Of a DNA stretch of 64,000 nt, positions 31,400 to 41,264 are shown one piece after another. Position 1 is the stretch's first letter; every line of letters starts with the position of its first letter. A program made the position numbers and the translations under genes. Source of the DNA: Dermacentor variabilis (taxonomy: Eukaryota > Arthropoda > Arachnida > Ixodida > Ixodidae). The notes below the pieces were generated by a model that saw only the letters and a list, made by a program, of their open reading frames with translations, did not search any database and was not told the origin of the DNA. The DNA lies in NCBI RefSeq assembly GCF_050947875.1, contig NC_134568.1, positions 265,203,815-265,267,814 on the forward strand, in the 5' to 3' direction.

Positions 31400-32815
31400 T
31401 TAATTGTCAAGTGAAAGGCCACCAAGTGCTCCTGAAGGCGCATCTGTCTCCATATCATCTGTCTGCATTTCTGCTCTCAGCAGCTTCCGACCTTCAAAGC
31501 AGTTTAAGGCAGTCCATTCTTTGAGGTCAACTACCGCAAATCCAAGTGATTTGTTGTCACCTCCAATGGCTATTACAAAGGGTTCATCTGGGGAGCTGGC
31601 TAGTGTAAGCACAGACCCCACATTCAACCCGTCTTTTTCAAATACAAACACTGGTTTGTGATCCAATACGTCCCACACCTTCAACGTTTTGTCTTCCGAC
31701 GCTGTGATGAGACATCCTGGGCAGTAAGCACTCAGTGCAAGGCCAGTGACACCCTTACTGTGGGCTGAGAGTGTGAATACGGCTTGGTCTGTACGGGCAT
31801 CAAAACCATACACAAAACCATTGTCTGTGCTAACATAGAAGTAAAATGGATCAAAGTGGTTCCACAAGACTTTCTCTACTTCACCGTCAACAGTCCACGA
31901 CTTGAAGCTGGCGTCGGTATTTCGGCAGTCCCAAAGCTTGACTGTATTGTCGCATGCGCCTGTTAGCATTGTGTGACTTTCAAAAGGATGCCAAGCAACA
32001 GATTGAACTTTCTCTTTGTGTGCCGAGAGGCACCTAGCCGGAACACCCGTGTCCAAGTCCCACACGAGTGCTTTGTTGTCAGCAGATCCACTGGCAAGCA
32101 GATGCCGAACTTGCTTATTCCACGACAGGCTCAGGACGGCATCACTGTGCCTCATAGTTGCCTTGGCGCCAGTTGCCTTTTTCTTCTTCGCTTTCTTGCC
32201 TAACTTGTACGCAGGCTCCAAGGTGTCGACAAGGTCCAAGTCCCAAACGCTGATCACAGGAGTCATGTCCCCCACGGCTAAGTAATTGCCAGGATTCGCG
32301 TCCGTTGGGTCAAAATTCATCCATTCCAAGCACAGCGGATAAGCAGGCAGCATTATGTCATGGTGTACATAGAGATGCTCTTCCTGATGGTTGTTGACGT
32401 ATACCTCAATTGTAGCGCACGTATCTTCATCTACACGTGCCACCGCAATCAAGTTGTCGGTGGATCTTATAGTGAAGTCGTCTATTTCTTCTTCACTGTC
32501 TTCGCCGTCTCGAGGGTCCAAGTAGGGGTCGTCTGCGTTGTTTGCGTACACTGCAAGTTCAGCCAGATTACCCATTTGCGCCGCACTGTCTTCATCATCA
32601 TACGTATCCAAACCATACTTTGCTGTAATGTCATCTTCACACGCTCCTTCGTTACCGTCCTCCAGGTCGCCGTCACCGTCCATATTTTTGTTGTCGTTTT
32701 TGTGTTTACCCTTTTCTATCAGCTCCTTCAGCTGCTCGCTGAGTAATTTTACTTTTTCGGGGTTTGCCTTAGCTACTCCTCGAGGAACCCAGGTGACACA
32801 CGGGACAAAATTCAT
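31400..32815 (-). CDS. PWP1: PWP1 homolog, periodic tryptophan WD40 protein
   Basis: One uninterrupted frame of 471 residues. It starts FVPCVTWVPRGVAKANPEKV after the Met, the PWP1 N-terminal signature. A Lys-rich and then strongly acidic region follows (roughly residues 35-110), then the DNLIAVARVDED and YVHHDIMLPAYPL blocks. At least five WD40 repeats come next (SWNKQVRHLLASGSADNKALVWD, HPFESHTMLTGACDNTVKLWD, LITASEDKTLKVWD). PWP1 is a nucleolar, chromatin-bound factor that supports rRNA transcription and ribosome biogenesis. The Met at 32815 is preferred by homology; an in-frame Met at 32860 would add 15 residues. The absence of introns is unlike vertebrate PWP1. A retrocopy cannot be excluded, although the frame is fully intact. 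Confidence 0.92.
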   Translation of the reverse strand: MNFVPCVTWVPRGVAKANPEKVKLLSEQLKELIEKGKHKNDNKNMDGDGDLEDGNEGACEDDITAKYGLDTYDDEDSAAQMGNLAELAVYANNADDPYLDPRDGEDSEEEIDDFTIRSTDNLIAVARVDEDTCATIEVYVNNHQEEHLYVHHDIMLPAYPLCLEWMNFDPTDANPGNYLAVGDMTPVISVWDLDLVDTLEPAYKLGKKAKKKKATGAKATMRHSDAVLSLSWNKQVRHLLASGSADNKALVWDLDTGVPARCLSAHKEKVQSVAWHPFESHTMLTGACDNTVKLWDCRNTDASFKSWTVDGEVEKVLWNHFDPFYFYVSTDNGFVYGFDARTDQAVFTLSAHSKGVTGLALSAYCPGCLITASEDKTLKVWDVLDHKPVFVFEKDGLNVGSVLTLASSPDEPFVIAIGGDNKSLGFAVVDLKEWTALNCFEGRKLLRAEMQTDDMETDAPSGALGGLSLDN

Positions 32816-32884
32816 TGCAAATTTAGATGCGCTAGCCACGAATGACGAACACGCGGACACACAGCAAATGTAAGGGCCTAATGA

Positions 32885-32899
32885 ATTGGATTGGATTGG
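32885..32899 (-). promoter_or_regulatory. Three tandem CCAAT boxes upstream of PWP1
   Basis: ATTGG occurs at 32885, 32890 and 32895, which is CCAAT three times on the minus strand, about 70 bases upstream of the PWP1 start. The 557-base gap between PWP1 and divergent ZFAND1 is the likely shared promoter region. I see no clear TATA box facing either gene. Confidence 0.45.
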
Positions 32900-33372
32900 A
32901 TTTCAGGCTGTTAGACTAAGCTAAGACTCCTAAAAACGTTTTCTCTATATTTTTTTATACTCTGAGTAAGTCGTCGCTACTGCGAGAACAATCGTTACTT
33001 TTGGCATTTAAAAAAATATTTTGCAAAGAAACGTGTTTACACTTGCAAGTGGTTTTGCCTGTCGTGCAGTCTTTGAAACGGCACATTTACACTTGTCAAG
33101 TACGCTCTAATTTACACGGTCTGAGTAGAGTCGAAACTAGTCCAAATCGTATCCAGCTGGTTGACTGGGCTTGCGCGATTTTATTGCTTAGCAATCAGCT
33201 GGCACTCTGTGTAGTCATCGAAATCATTTATTATGTTGTTAAAAGTGCAGTCGAATTCACTCTGATTAATCTAGATATATAAATTAAAAGGAGACGCGCA
33301 GGCAAGCTTTAATCGGTACTGTATGCCGCGGCAAAACTCCTTGTATGAGCGGTGCCTGGTATGAGTGAAATT

Positions 33373-33430
33373 ATGGCAGAACTGCCTCAGCTGGGTAAAC
33401 ACTGTCACGTGGAATCATGCAATCGTTTAG
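33373..33430 (+). CDS. ZFAND1: ZFAND1 exon 1
   Basis: Encodes MAELPQLGKHCHVESCNRL, holding the first two Cys of AN1 finger 1. Donor G|GTGGGT. Confidence 0.9.
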
Positions 33431-35621
33431 GTGGGTGGATCAACTCTGCTATGATTTTATTTATACACTGCTTTCACATAGCGCGCTTACAGTACGTGAG
33501 TAGGCGCACTAGGTATGGTTCTTGTCGATTTTCGGCTTTTTAAACAGCTATGATAACTTCATGGCCTTGGTGTACGCAGAAGTTATGTCCAGTGTGCGTG
33601 TACTTGAAGTCATGCGCACATAATGTGACTGTACAGACAGATTTAGCGCCTTACCTGCGTGCCTGTCGCAATAGCAAGATTAGTTATGATCACTCCTCGT
33701 GTGTTACACAAAGCTTTCTGTACTTCCGTTTCCAGATTTTTTACCTTTTGAGTGTGTGCACTGCAAGAACTCGTTTTGGTAAGTGTGGTACAATCATATG
33801 CAGCCACGCAGCGTTTCCATGTTCTTCTTCTTTGTGGAACTAGCGCGCTCATGCAGTGTTTCACACAACCCTGTCAACAGCAGTGACCATCGTACGTCGG
33901 ATGCGCATGTGTGCGATCAAGTGCAGGTATGCGAGCAATTTATTGTTTTTAGTAGCGAATTGTGCAGATGAATACAGTGTTGTGTTTGCTGCGCATCCCC
34001 TGTCTAGACCCACATTCTTACTGACAAAGAAGCCAAGTGCAGTAGGACCGGAACACTTTTCGGATGCACATTTAGTGAGTGCACGCAAAAGGAGCTGACT
34101 CCGATAGCCTGTGGACTCTGCGCAGCTAATTTCTGCGTGCGGCACCGCCACGCTCAGGACCACAAATGCAAATGTCTCCCATCACAATCGGAGCACATGC
34201 CCCTTACCACAAAAGTGGTCCAGAAAATATTAGGTAAGTGTAAGTGTATGTTACGGGGGACACTTCGGTTTTGCACTCCATGATTCGCTATTGTATTCCT
34301 TTGTTCATAACTAATGCTGATAACTCTGTGTTTGTACGGCAGATGTGCTTTTATATTTTGCTCAATAATTTTGATGGTGCCTAGTGAATATTCACTCGGT
34401 CATCGTCTGGGTCATTTGCAAGGCTATAAATCCAACTTTCATGAAGAAATTTTCCTCTGTATCTGTAAACCTCAAGATTTATATTAAAAGCCGAGTTGGT
34501 GCAACGTCATGTTAAATTTACCGTAAGCATGATGACAATGGGGCTGGATGAAGTGCTCTGTCCCGTCTCCTTGTGTCATCCTAGTGCTTAATTTATTGTG
34601 GTGTTTCAGGCGCACTTGGCTGTTAAGGGGGGATGAGCGGTCGACTATAGTGTTAAATTACAGTCGCCTCTAACTTAGCTGGTTTTTAATTCTACCCCAG
34701 TAGCACACCGAATATTACACAAAAATATTGAAATGTGTTTAAGATAGTAGGATATCAGTAAAGAAGCGTCATGCTTTTTTGTATAATTTTTTAACCTTTA
34801 GTGCACAGCTGAAGTTTCTTCTGCTTATTTTAGATACACTGGGCTTCTGAATTAAACAAGATAATTTTTTTGAAGTTACCGGCTCAAATTTCAAGCACCT
34901 CTCTTAGACAAACCTATTAATTAACACAAAAGTTCTAAAGCAAACAGATTTCTTTTGGTTCAGTAGGCATGACCCACCCATATTCAGGAACGACTCTGAG
35001 AAAAATCTTTGTCAAAGTTTTAGCAATTGCTGAGAAAAAGTTCCTTGTGCCCACAAAAATGTGGTTTTAAAAAAAAACGCAAAGTTATTGTTCAGAGAAG
35101 TCAAACCAAAATGCTTTTGCAGCTCAATCTCCAGATAGTTTTTTTTTTATTATTATTATTCTTATAGCCTCTTGAAACTGTTCCTTTCAAATGCCTGTGC
35201 CTTCCTCTTGTTCTTATATTCAGCAGAGGCCCAGAAGTCTGGTGATTATATCATTGTCCATTCTGTTCAACTCTGTATCATAAACACTCCTTGTGTAACA
35301 CCAAGGGCTTCTAAGATTTGTTATAGCATTGTCCTCATCATTACGATAACCACTGATGCCATGCACAATTTTCTCAAACAAGTGTTATATTTGGCACATA
35401 CACCAAGTGAAGTTGTTCGAAAACATGTTTGTGTTCTGGGTCTATTCATTGAGGCACCTTCTGCCAAATTGAAGTGCATAACTGTTTTTGCAAAGTGCTC
35501 ATAAGACGAAATAGTTGGAAACTCTCAGAAAAATAAAATATAGGAAGCACGCTAACATTGGTGGTGATAACCAATGGCAACATAGACGTAAATAAATGCT
35601 TCCCTCCATAAATATCACTAT

Positions 35622-35672
<51 letters not shown>

Positions 35673-37544
35673 TACTGCAATTCTGAGAGAGAATTGCAAA
35701 GGGTAGAAATACAGATAGATAACCTTTTATATAAAAGTAGGAGAAAGCAAATAAGCACAGATTGCAGCAGACAAAAATACACCACAAGCATCAGTTGACA
35801 TGATATATGCTAATATATCACCTTGCGGTGTATACTGAACTAATGAACTCATTAAAGTAAATAAACATTTCTGTATCCTTGCACAAGGAGCAGCTTTTAA
35901 GCCTTTTAAAATAAAAACAACACAGAAAATCAAGCATCACTCTAGATTGCACAGCCAGTACGAGCCACAGGACAATGTGCTTGGCGCCATTTTTTCAAAA
36001 TGATTTTCTTAGTGCATATGAGCTGATTTGGGGAAGCTGACAAGTCTTGCACCCAACTAGAATTTGCAGCAAAATATTTTGCACTTATCCTATTTTGTAT
36101 TTTACTGTGGGGATGAATTACAACAAATGATTGAGGACCTTAATTGAGAAAGTGTAACAGTGGAGTTGAAAACTAACATGCAGAAGGCAAAGATAATGTT
36201 CAATAGCCTGGCAAGGGAACAAGAATTTAGGATCGCCAGTCAGCCTCTAGGCTCTGTACATGAGTATGTTTATCTAGTTCAATTACTCACAGGGGACCCT
36301 GATCATAAGCAAATTTACAGAAGAATAAAAATGGGTTGGTGTGCATACAGCAGGCATTACCAAATCCTGACTGGGAGCTTACCACTGTTGTTGAAAAGAA
36401 AAGTGTACAATCATTGCTTTGTACTGGTGCTAATGGGCCAGAAACTTGGAGGTTAACAAAGAAGCTCTAGAACAAGTTAAGGACCGCACAATTAGTGATG
36501 AAACGGAAAATGCTAGGCATAACATTAAAGACACGGGAAGAGAGCAATGTGCATCAGAGAGCAAACGGGGATAGCCTATATTCTAGTTGACATTAAGAGA
36601 AAAGAAATTGTGCTTTCTAGGTAATGTAACATGCAGGGTAGATAACCGGTGGACCATTAAAGTTATAGAATGGGTGCCAAGGGAAAGGAAGCACAGTCGA
36701 GGACGGCAGAAAACTAGATGGGATGGTGAAATTAGGAAATTTGCCGGCACATGCTGGAATCAGCTCGCAGGGAGAGGCCTTCATCCTGCAGTGGACGTGA
36801 AAATAGGCTGATGGTAATGATGATTTTGTACTTTCCTAAGAAAATTGAGACCATGCTGTTAAGTCATATATTCATTATTTTATTGAACAGAAAAGCATAT
36901 AACATTGAGTTGCATTTTTATTCACATTGCATTCTACTTTTCTGCCTCTAGAGTCAAAGAAGCCAATTGAAAAACCTATGTCAAGCAAAGCAAGCATATC
37001 TCCAACTGCACAGAAGGTGAAACTGATGAAAATGAAGATGCATGCTGCTGGTGAAAAAAATGTCCCCCTTGCCGACAGGGTGTATTTTGAAGTATACTTC
37101 CCAAAAGGTCACAAGGTTCGCTCAAAGCCCTATCATTTTTCCAAGGTAATACTCAAATGTTTAATATGTGCCATTATCTAGAAATTTTCATAGATGTTCA
37201 TTTACAGTTATGGACAGTGGGGAGAGCAATTGACAGCACTGCGTTAATTGAGAAACTTCCAAATCAGAACAACAGGCTGACTGAAAAGGTAAGCAGCTAT
37301 GGAGAGGAACTGTATTCTACAGTGTGTGCTATATGCTTAAAATTGGAAGCCATAAATATTCAATTTTCTCGTGCAGAGATTGCTGCTGTTCCATGCAAGT
37401 ACCTTCAAGGCACTTGGTGTGAGTGACAGCTTTGAGACACTGTTGAACTCCAAGCTCCTCAACGAAGCAGAAACATTAGTTCTTGAATATGTTGCTCCAA
37501 ACTGTGATTCATTAGCAGCAGACTATCATTTTGAGGAAACTTGA
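33373..37544 (+). CDS. ZFAND1: AN1-type zinc finger protein 1, complete seven-exon gene
   Basis: Exons 33373-33430, 33736-33778, 33881-33926, 34008-34233, 36952-37145, 37208-37288 and 37377-37544 join in phase to 271 residues, close to the 268 of human ZFAND1. AN1 finger 1 has C11, C16, C26, C29, C34, H37, H43 and C45. Finger 2 has C69, C74, C84, C87, C92, H95, H101 and C103. Both fit the AN1 spacing exactly. The C-terminal part (VKLMKMKMHAAGEKNVPLAD, VYFEVYFPKG, WTVGRAID) is the ubiquitin-like region. In human cells ZFAND1 brings p97/VCP and the proteasome to arsenite-induced stress granules. The Met at 33373 (MAELPQLGKHC) matches the family start; an in-frame Met lies at 33361. Intron 4 carries an RTE LINE fragment. 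Confidence 0.92.
33736..33778 (+). CDS. ZFAND1: ZFAND1 exon 2
   Basis: Acceptor TTTCCAG; donor TG|GTAAGT. It encodes DFLPFECVHCKNSFC across its split codons, the core of AN1 finger 1. Confidence 0.9.
33881..33926 (+). CDS. ZFAND1: ZFAND1 exon 3
   Basis: Acceptor CAACAG; donor CAG|GTATGC. It completes finger 1 with SDHRTSDAHVCDQVQ (His, His, Cys ligands). Confidence 0.9.
34008..34233 (+). CDS. ZFAND1: ZFAND1 exon 4: AN1 finger 2
   Basis: Acceptor CTGTCTAG; donor G|GTAAGT. It holds the whole second AN1 finger from CTFSECTQKEL to HRHAQDHKC. Confidence 0.9.
34234..36103. other. ZFAND1 intron 4, proximal part, nothing recognised
   Basis: AT-rich. Only the TTTA microsatellite is noted. Confidence 0.4.
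35622..35673. repeat. (TTTA)n microsatellite in ZFAND1 intron 4
   Basis: About twelve ATTT units. Confidence 0.9.
36104..36822 (+). mobile_element. 5'-truncated RTE LINE fragment in ZFAND1 intron 4
   Basis: The C-terminal part of RTE ORF2 (NMQKAKIMFNSLAREQEFRI, EYVYLVQLLTGDPDH), in broken frames, ends in TGATGGTAATGATG. ATTTTGTATTTT at 36092-36103 and ATTTTGTACTTT at 36823-36834 look like the target duplication (11 of 12 match). Confidence 0.8.
36952..37145 (+). CDS. ZFAND1: ZFAND1 exon 5
   Basis: Acceptor TGCCTCTAG; donor AAG|GTAATA. It encodes the Lys/Met-rich linker and the first strands of the ubiquitin-like domain. Confidence 0.9.
37208..37288 (+). CDS. ZFAND1: ZFAND1 exon 6
   Basis: Acceptor TTTACAG; donor AAG|GTAAGC. 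It is 27 codons (LWTVGRAIDSTALIEKLPNQ and onward), matching the WSIGKAID block of the family. Confidence 0.9.
37377..37544 (+). CDS. ZFAND1: ZFAND1 terminal exon 7
   Basis: Acceptor CGTGCAG. It encodes the C-terminus through VLEYVAPNCDSL and ends TGA at 37542-37544. No clear AATAAA follows within 150 bases; AATACA near 37660 is a possible weak signal. Confidence 0.85.
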   Translation, partial: RLLLFHASTFKALGVSDSFETLLNSKLLNEAETLVLEYVAPNCDSLAADYHFEET

Positions 37545-39226
37545 GTGTCTGCCATGTCTGGATAGCGAGTAACATTTGCAATAGAGGTTCATATGTCTTG
37601 CAGGAATTCGCTGGGTAACTGTGCTATTTTGTTGTAGCAATATGTAGCTCTACATTTTGAATACACAGTAAACCTTCACTACAATGAAGTGATTCTTGAA
37701 GTTTATTGTACTGCTGAGCACAAGGATAAAAGTTCAGCTCCTGGCCATGGTAGCTGTATTTCAAAAGGGGCGAAATATAAAAAATTATCGTGTCCTTATA
37801 TTTTAGTACAAATTAAAGATCGCTCCACTGGGGCATCTCTCATAGCCCAGGGGTAGCTTTGGAATGCTAAACATCCTCAAACAGTGAACTTATTATAGTC
37901 TTGACTTAGGCACACACATTTAGATGAGATTATATGAAGTCCAGCAACAACAGACTTCTGTGAATATGAAGGACAAACTAGCAGAACATTTCAGGCCCAC
38001 ATGGAGGAGCACTGAAAGTGTTCTTTTATGCTCCCTTTTCACTTATTGAATGTAAATAGCACTGCAAAGGTAGCACCGTTTCGTCATGCTGGTTTATATG
38101 TTACACATTGATAGCTGAGGTGGAAGTAACTTCAAGAAGCCATTGACACCCCTATGCCACCTGGTCATTTCACTTTGTTTGGATCAGTTGCAAGGGATAA
38201 AGCAGAGGAACAGAAAAGGAGTGGCTCTGCAATCTACAATAATGATAGACAGGAGGCCAGAGGGCTTGCGGAGTATGTCAATGCATACACTCGCTTACAT
38301 GTTGCACAGTTCAATAAGGAGAAGCAAACGCATGTGTAAGAAAGAAAATTGCTATGGGCACCTGTACCTTTCAAACAGCCTGTAGTGCGAGTCTCTTGTG
38401 CACTGGCATAATCCTCACTATTTAGCATCTGTGCATGCCTAACTTGCAACTTACAGTAGTTTTTACTTGGACAGAGAAAATTCAGTTAAGCGATAATATT
38501 CAAATCAAGTTGTCAGAGGTTTGACACCAGTATGAAAAAATGAATTTCTTTTTCTTGCTTGTTGCACTGAAAATATTGGCACATGGGCCTTGTCATAAAA
38601 AAACCTTCCGAAGAAGTTGTGACACACACACAGGACACATCCATTGTGTGTGCAGCATACTGTAGGCACATCCCGTGTTAAAGGTAACCTCGTTTCTCTC
38701 AGTAACACTAAGTTCATTGCAGCATGACTACATGCCCAAGTTTAAGACAACTGAGGCCCTATTCTCCAGTGATCACTTTCAGGAATACCTTTTCAAGATT
38801 TCGCATCGCTAGCGCTACTTTTGCCTGTAGATGCGAAGTACGTGGTGCATCTGGCAGTTGTCAAGCAAAATCTTGTGAAGGTATAAGTATCCTAAAAGTG
38901 ACTGTCCGAGAATGCCACCTCTGAAGTCTCCACAGAAGTGCTTGGCTCTTGAATAGAAAATCACAATTAAGCACTGGAAAAGGTGGGCTCAAACTAGAAA
39001 TTTAGAAGGAATAAACTATTTGCTCCATAGTCATGTGTACTGGCAGTGATGTACGAGCTGCACCGTGTTGTTGGAGGAGGCACAGCTAGCAGAACCTGGT
39101 AGAAACGCTGGCCAAACATTCTTAAAGTGTTTCTTTGCCATTGAATAAAATTTGTCATGTTTGAGCATGTGCTTGTTTTAAATGTCTGGTCTTAGTGCTT
39201 AAAGTGTGCCAGAGTACATTTTCTAC
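37545..39226. other. Intergenic downstream of ZFAND1
   Basis: A divergent SINE fragment lies at about 37730-37845 (CCATGGTAGCTGTATTTCAA, GGGGCGAAAT). Nothing else is recognised. Confidence 0.4.
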
Positions 39227-39232
39227 AATATT

Positions 39233-40937
39233 CAGGGTGTCTACAAACCGGGAAAACCGGGAATTCTCAGGGATTTTGAGTAGTCTGGAAAAAGTAAGGG
39301 AAAACTCCCGGAATTTGGGCCTCTATCAGGGAAAATTAGCGCAAATTTTATTGAAAGGGTCGAAAGTCGCGGCAATGCTGGCTCGAGCAACAGACAGGAA
39401 TCGTAATGAATCGTCTTTGACGCGCTTTCGTCGGCTGGAGGAGTTGCCAGTGTGCATTCAACGACCGACTTTCCGGATTCCCGATCATTCGGACGGCTTC
39501 GCGGCACCGCCACGTAACCCACAGAGTCAACGTATCAGAACGTGTGAAATTTCGGACGCAAGAACTTTTCGCCGTCCGATCTTCTGGACGTTTTACCGTG
39601 ACCGCGGGTCCGAAACGGCAATAATCAAAGATACCACCGCTGCCGTTTTGATTACTTCGCCACCTCGAACCGGCACTCTCGCTCGTAGATCCGCTGGCAG
39701 CCGTTGCCACCACTGCGGCAACGCTAGGCCTAGCTGCTTCCACGTTCGCTATAAAGCTTCTTGCCGTTGGATGCCGAGTTTTTTATTGAAAGAATTAGCT
39801 GCTGTCAGCAATGGCACGGACTCCGAATTTGTGGTCCTCGAAATTGGCTTAGGAACTTAGAAAACACGGTGCGTTGCATAATGCCGGTTCCCGAGTCAGC
39901 TTCGCCTCTGTACAGAAATGTTACATGGTGAAGCATACGCAGAAGTATTGCAGTGAAGCATAACAAGCGTGGGAAGGGGCTATTGGTACGGAACACAGTA
40001 TGCATTCCTTAATTATACACGCGTGCACCCTGTATTTCCTGTCACAGTACGAGCGCCGATATGCCTAATATGTGTACCGACAGGCCTTCAGAGCGTTTTC
40101 GAACGTGCCTGTCGCGGTTTAAGCCCCTAAGGGCAGTAAATGACACGCATTTATTTCTTTCCAACTGGCCGATTTTTCGAACGTTTTCCCGACCCCTAGG
40201 GAGTTCTAAAAATCGGTCGTGGACTGTGCAACTGGCCAAGAGGCTTCAAATAGTCCTTGGGGTGAACGAGTGGCAGAAGGAGGACAAGAACAGAAATGAT
40301 GTATGCATTGAGGAATAAACGGGAAAGGAAGCTTGCTGCCGCCGTTTTGAAGAAGTTTGAGCTCAAAAAACAAAATTTTGGCTGATGCCGAGATGCAGGT
40401 GTCCCTCATCCAAACCAAAATAAACTCTTTAAAGCAGTAAAACACAACACCGAGGCGTCGTGCGCGGGCTGAGAGTGTCAGGACAGTTGAGGTTGACTTA
40501 CGAGCGGTGAGAGAGAATCTCAATTGTGACAGAGTTCGGGCCTCATACTACAGGAGCTTGCTATCAGTTGATAGAAATAGCTCATATTCGAATATATTTG
40601 CTTCTATGTGCATCTCCTTTTTATTCGTATTTGTGAATGTCCGACTTCATTTGCAATTTTTTTCGAAGACACTTTATTTGCTGTGCATTTTACTAACCCC
40701 TGCCTTCTATTCTCTTTTTGAATAACATAAACCCTACTCCTTAGTATTCAAATCGGATTAAGTCGCTTTTTATTTTTTTCATGTGCTTACTAGAGAGTGA
40801 CAGCATCGGGTGATATGGTTTCAGCCCGTCTTGACATAAAACATAGTTCTGCATCACTCAGGGAAGTGTGCAACGGCACTCAGGGAAAACCTGGAAAACT
40901 CAGGGAACTTGGAAATGTCAACTTGGTAGACACCCTG
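39233..40937. mobile_element. TIR element with CAGGGTGTCTAC ends
   Basis: CAGGGTGTCTACAAAC opens it and the inverse of CAGGGTGTCTACCAAG closes it. AATATT flanks both sides directly (39227-39232, 40938-40943). Subterminal GGGAAAACC and CTCAGGGA motifs recur at both ends. The 1.7-kb interior has a GC-richer part (39360-39850) but no transposase frame. Confidence 0.65.
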
Positions 40938-41092
40938 AATATTGTTATATTGTTACATGGGAAGATGCAGGCAAGAAGCTATGTACAAGTATATTTGCAG
41001 ATGAATATTTTGCTTTATTGAATCCTCTCTGCTTTTATCAGACAACTGATTATTGTAAACCATTTTTGACGTCCCTGGAACCTAGTGATGCA

Positions 41093-41264
41093 GGGGGGGG
41101 GGGGGGGATTTTCTGTAAGTGTCCACCTAGTGGACTTATCCATTTCATCTGCTGCTGAAGTGCTGATTGGCTGGGCTACAAGTCTGAAGGAGACAGGTCC
41201 CCCCAGCCAATCAGCACTTCAGCAGGAGACAAAATGGACACTTACAGAATACCCCCCCCCCCCT
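41093..41264. mobile_element. Palindromic MITE P2
   Basis: Same family as 3410-3568. A G-tract and TTTTCTGTAAGTGTCCACC at the left pair with GGACACTTACAGAATACC and a C-tract at the right. The inner stem is CTGCTGAAGTGCTGATTGGC and its inverse. CAG precedes the left end and follows the right end. Confidence 0.7.

Noticed and set aside
39195..39860. A 221-residue open frame at the start of the CAGGGTGTCTAC element
   Set aside because: It runs through the terminal inverted repeat and shows no transposase motif, so it is probably chance in a GC-rich part.
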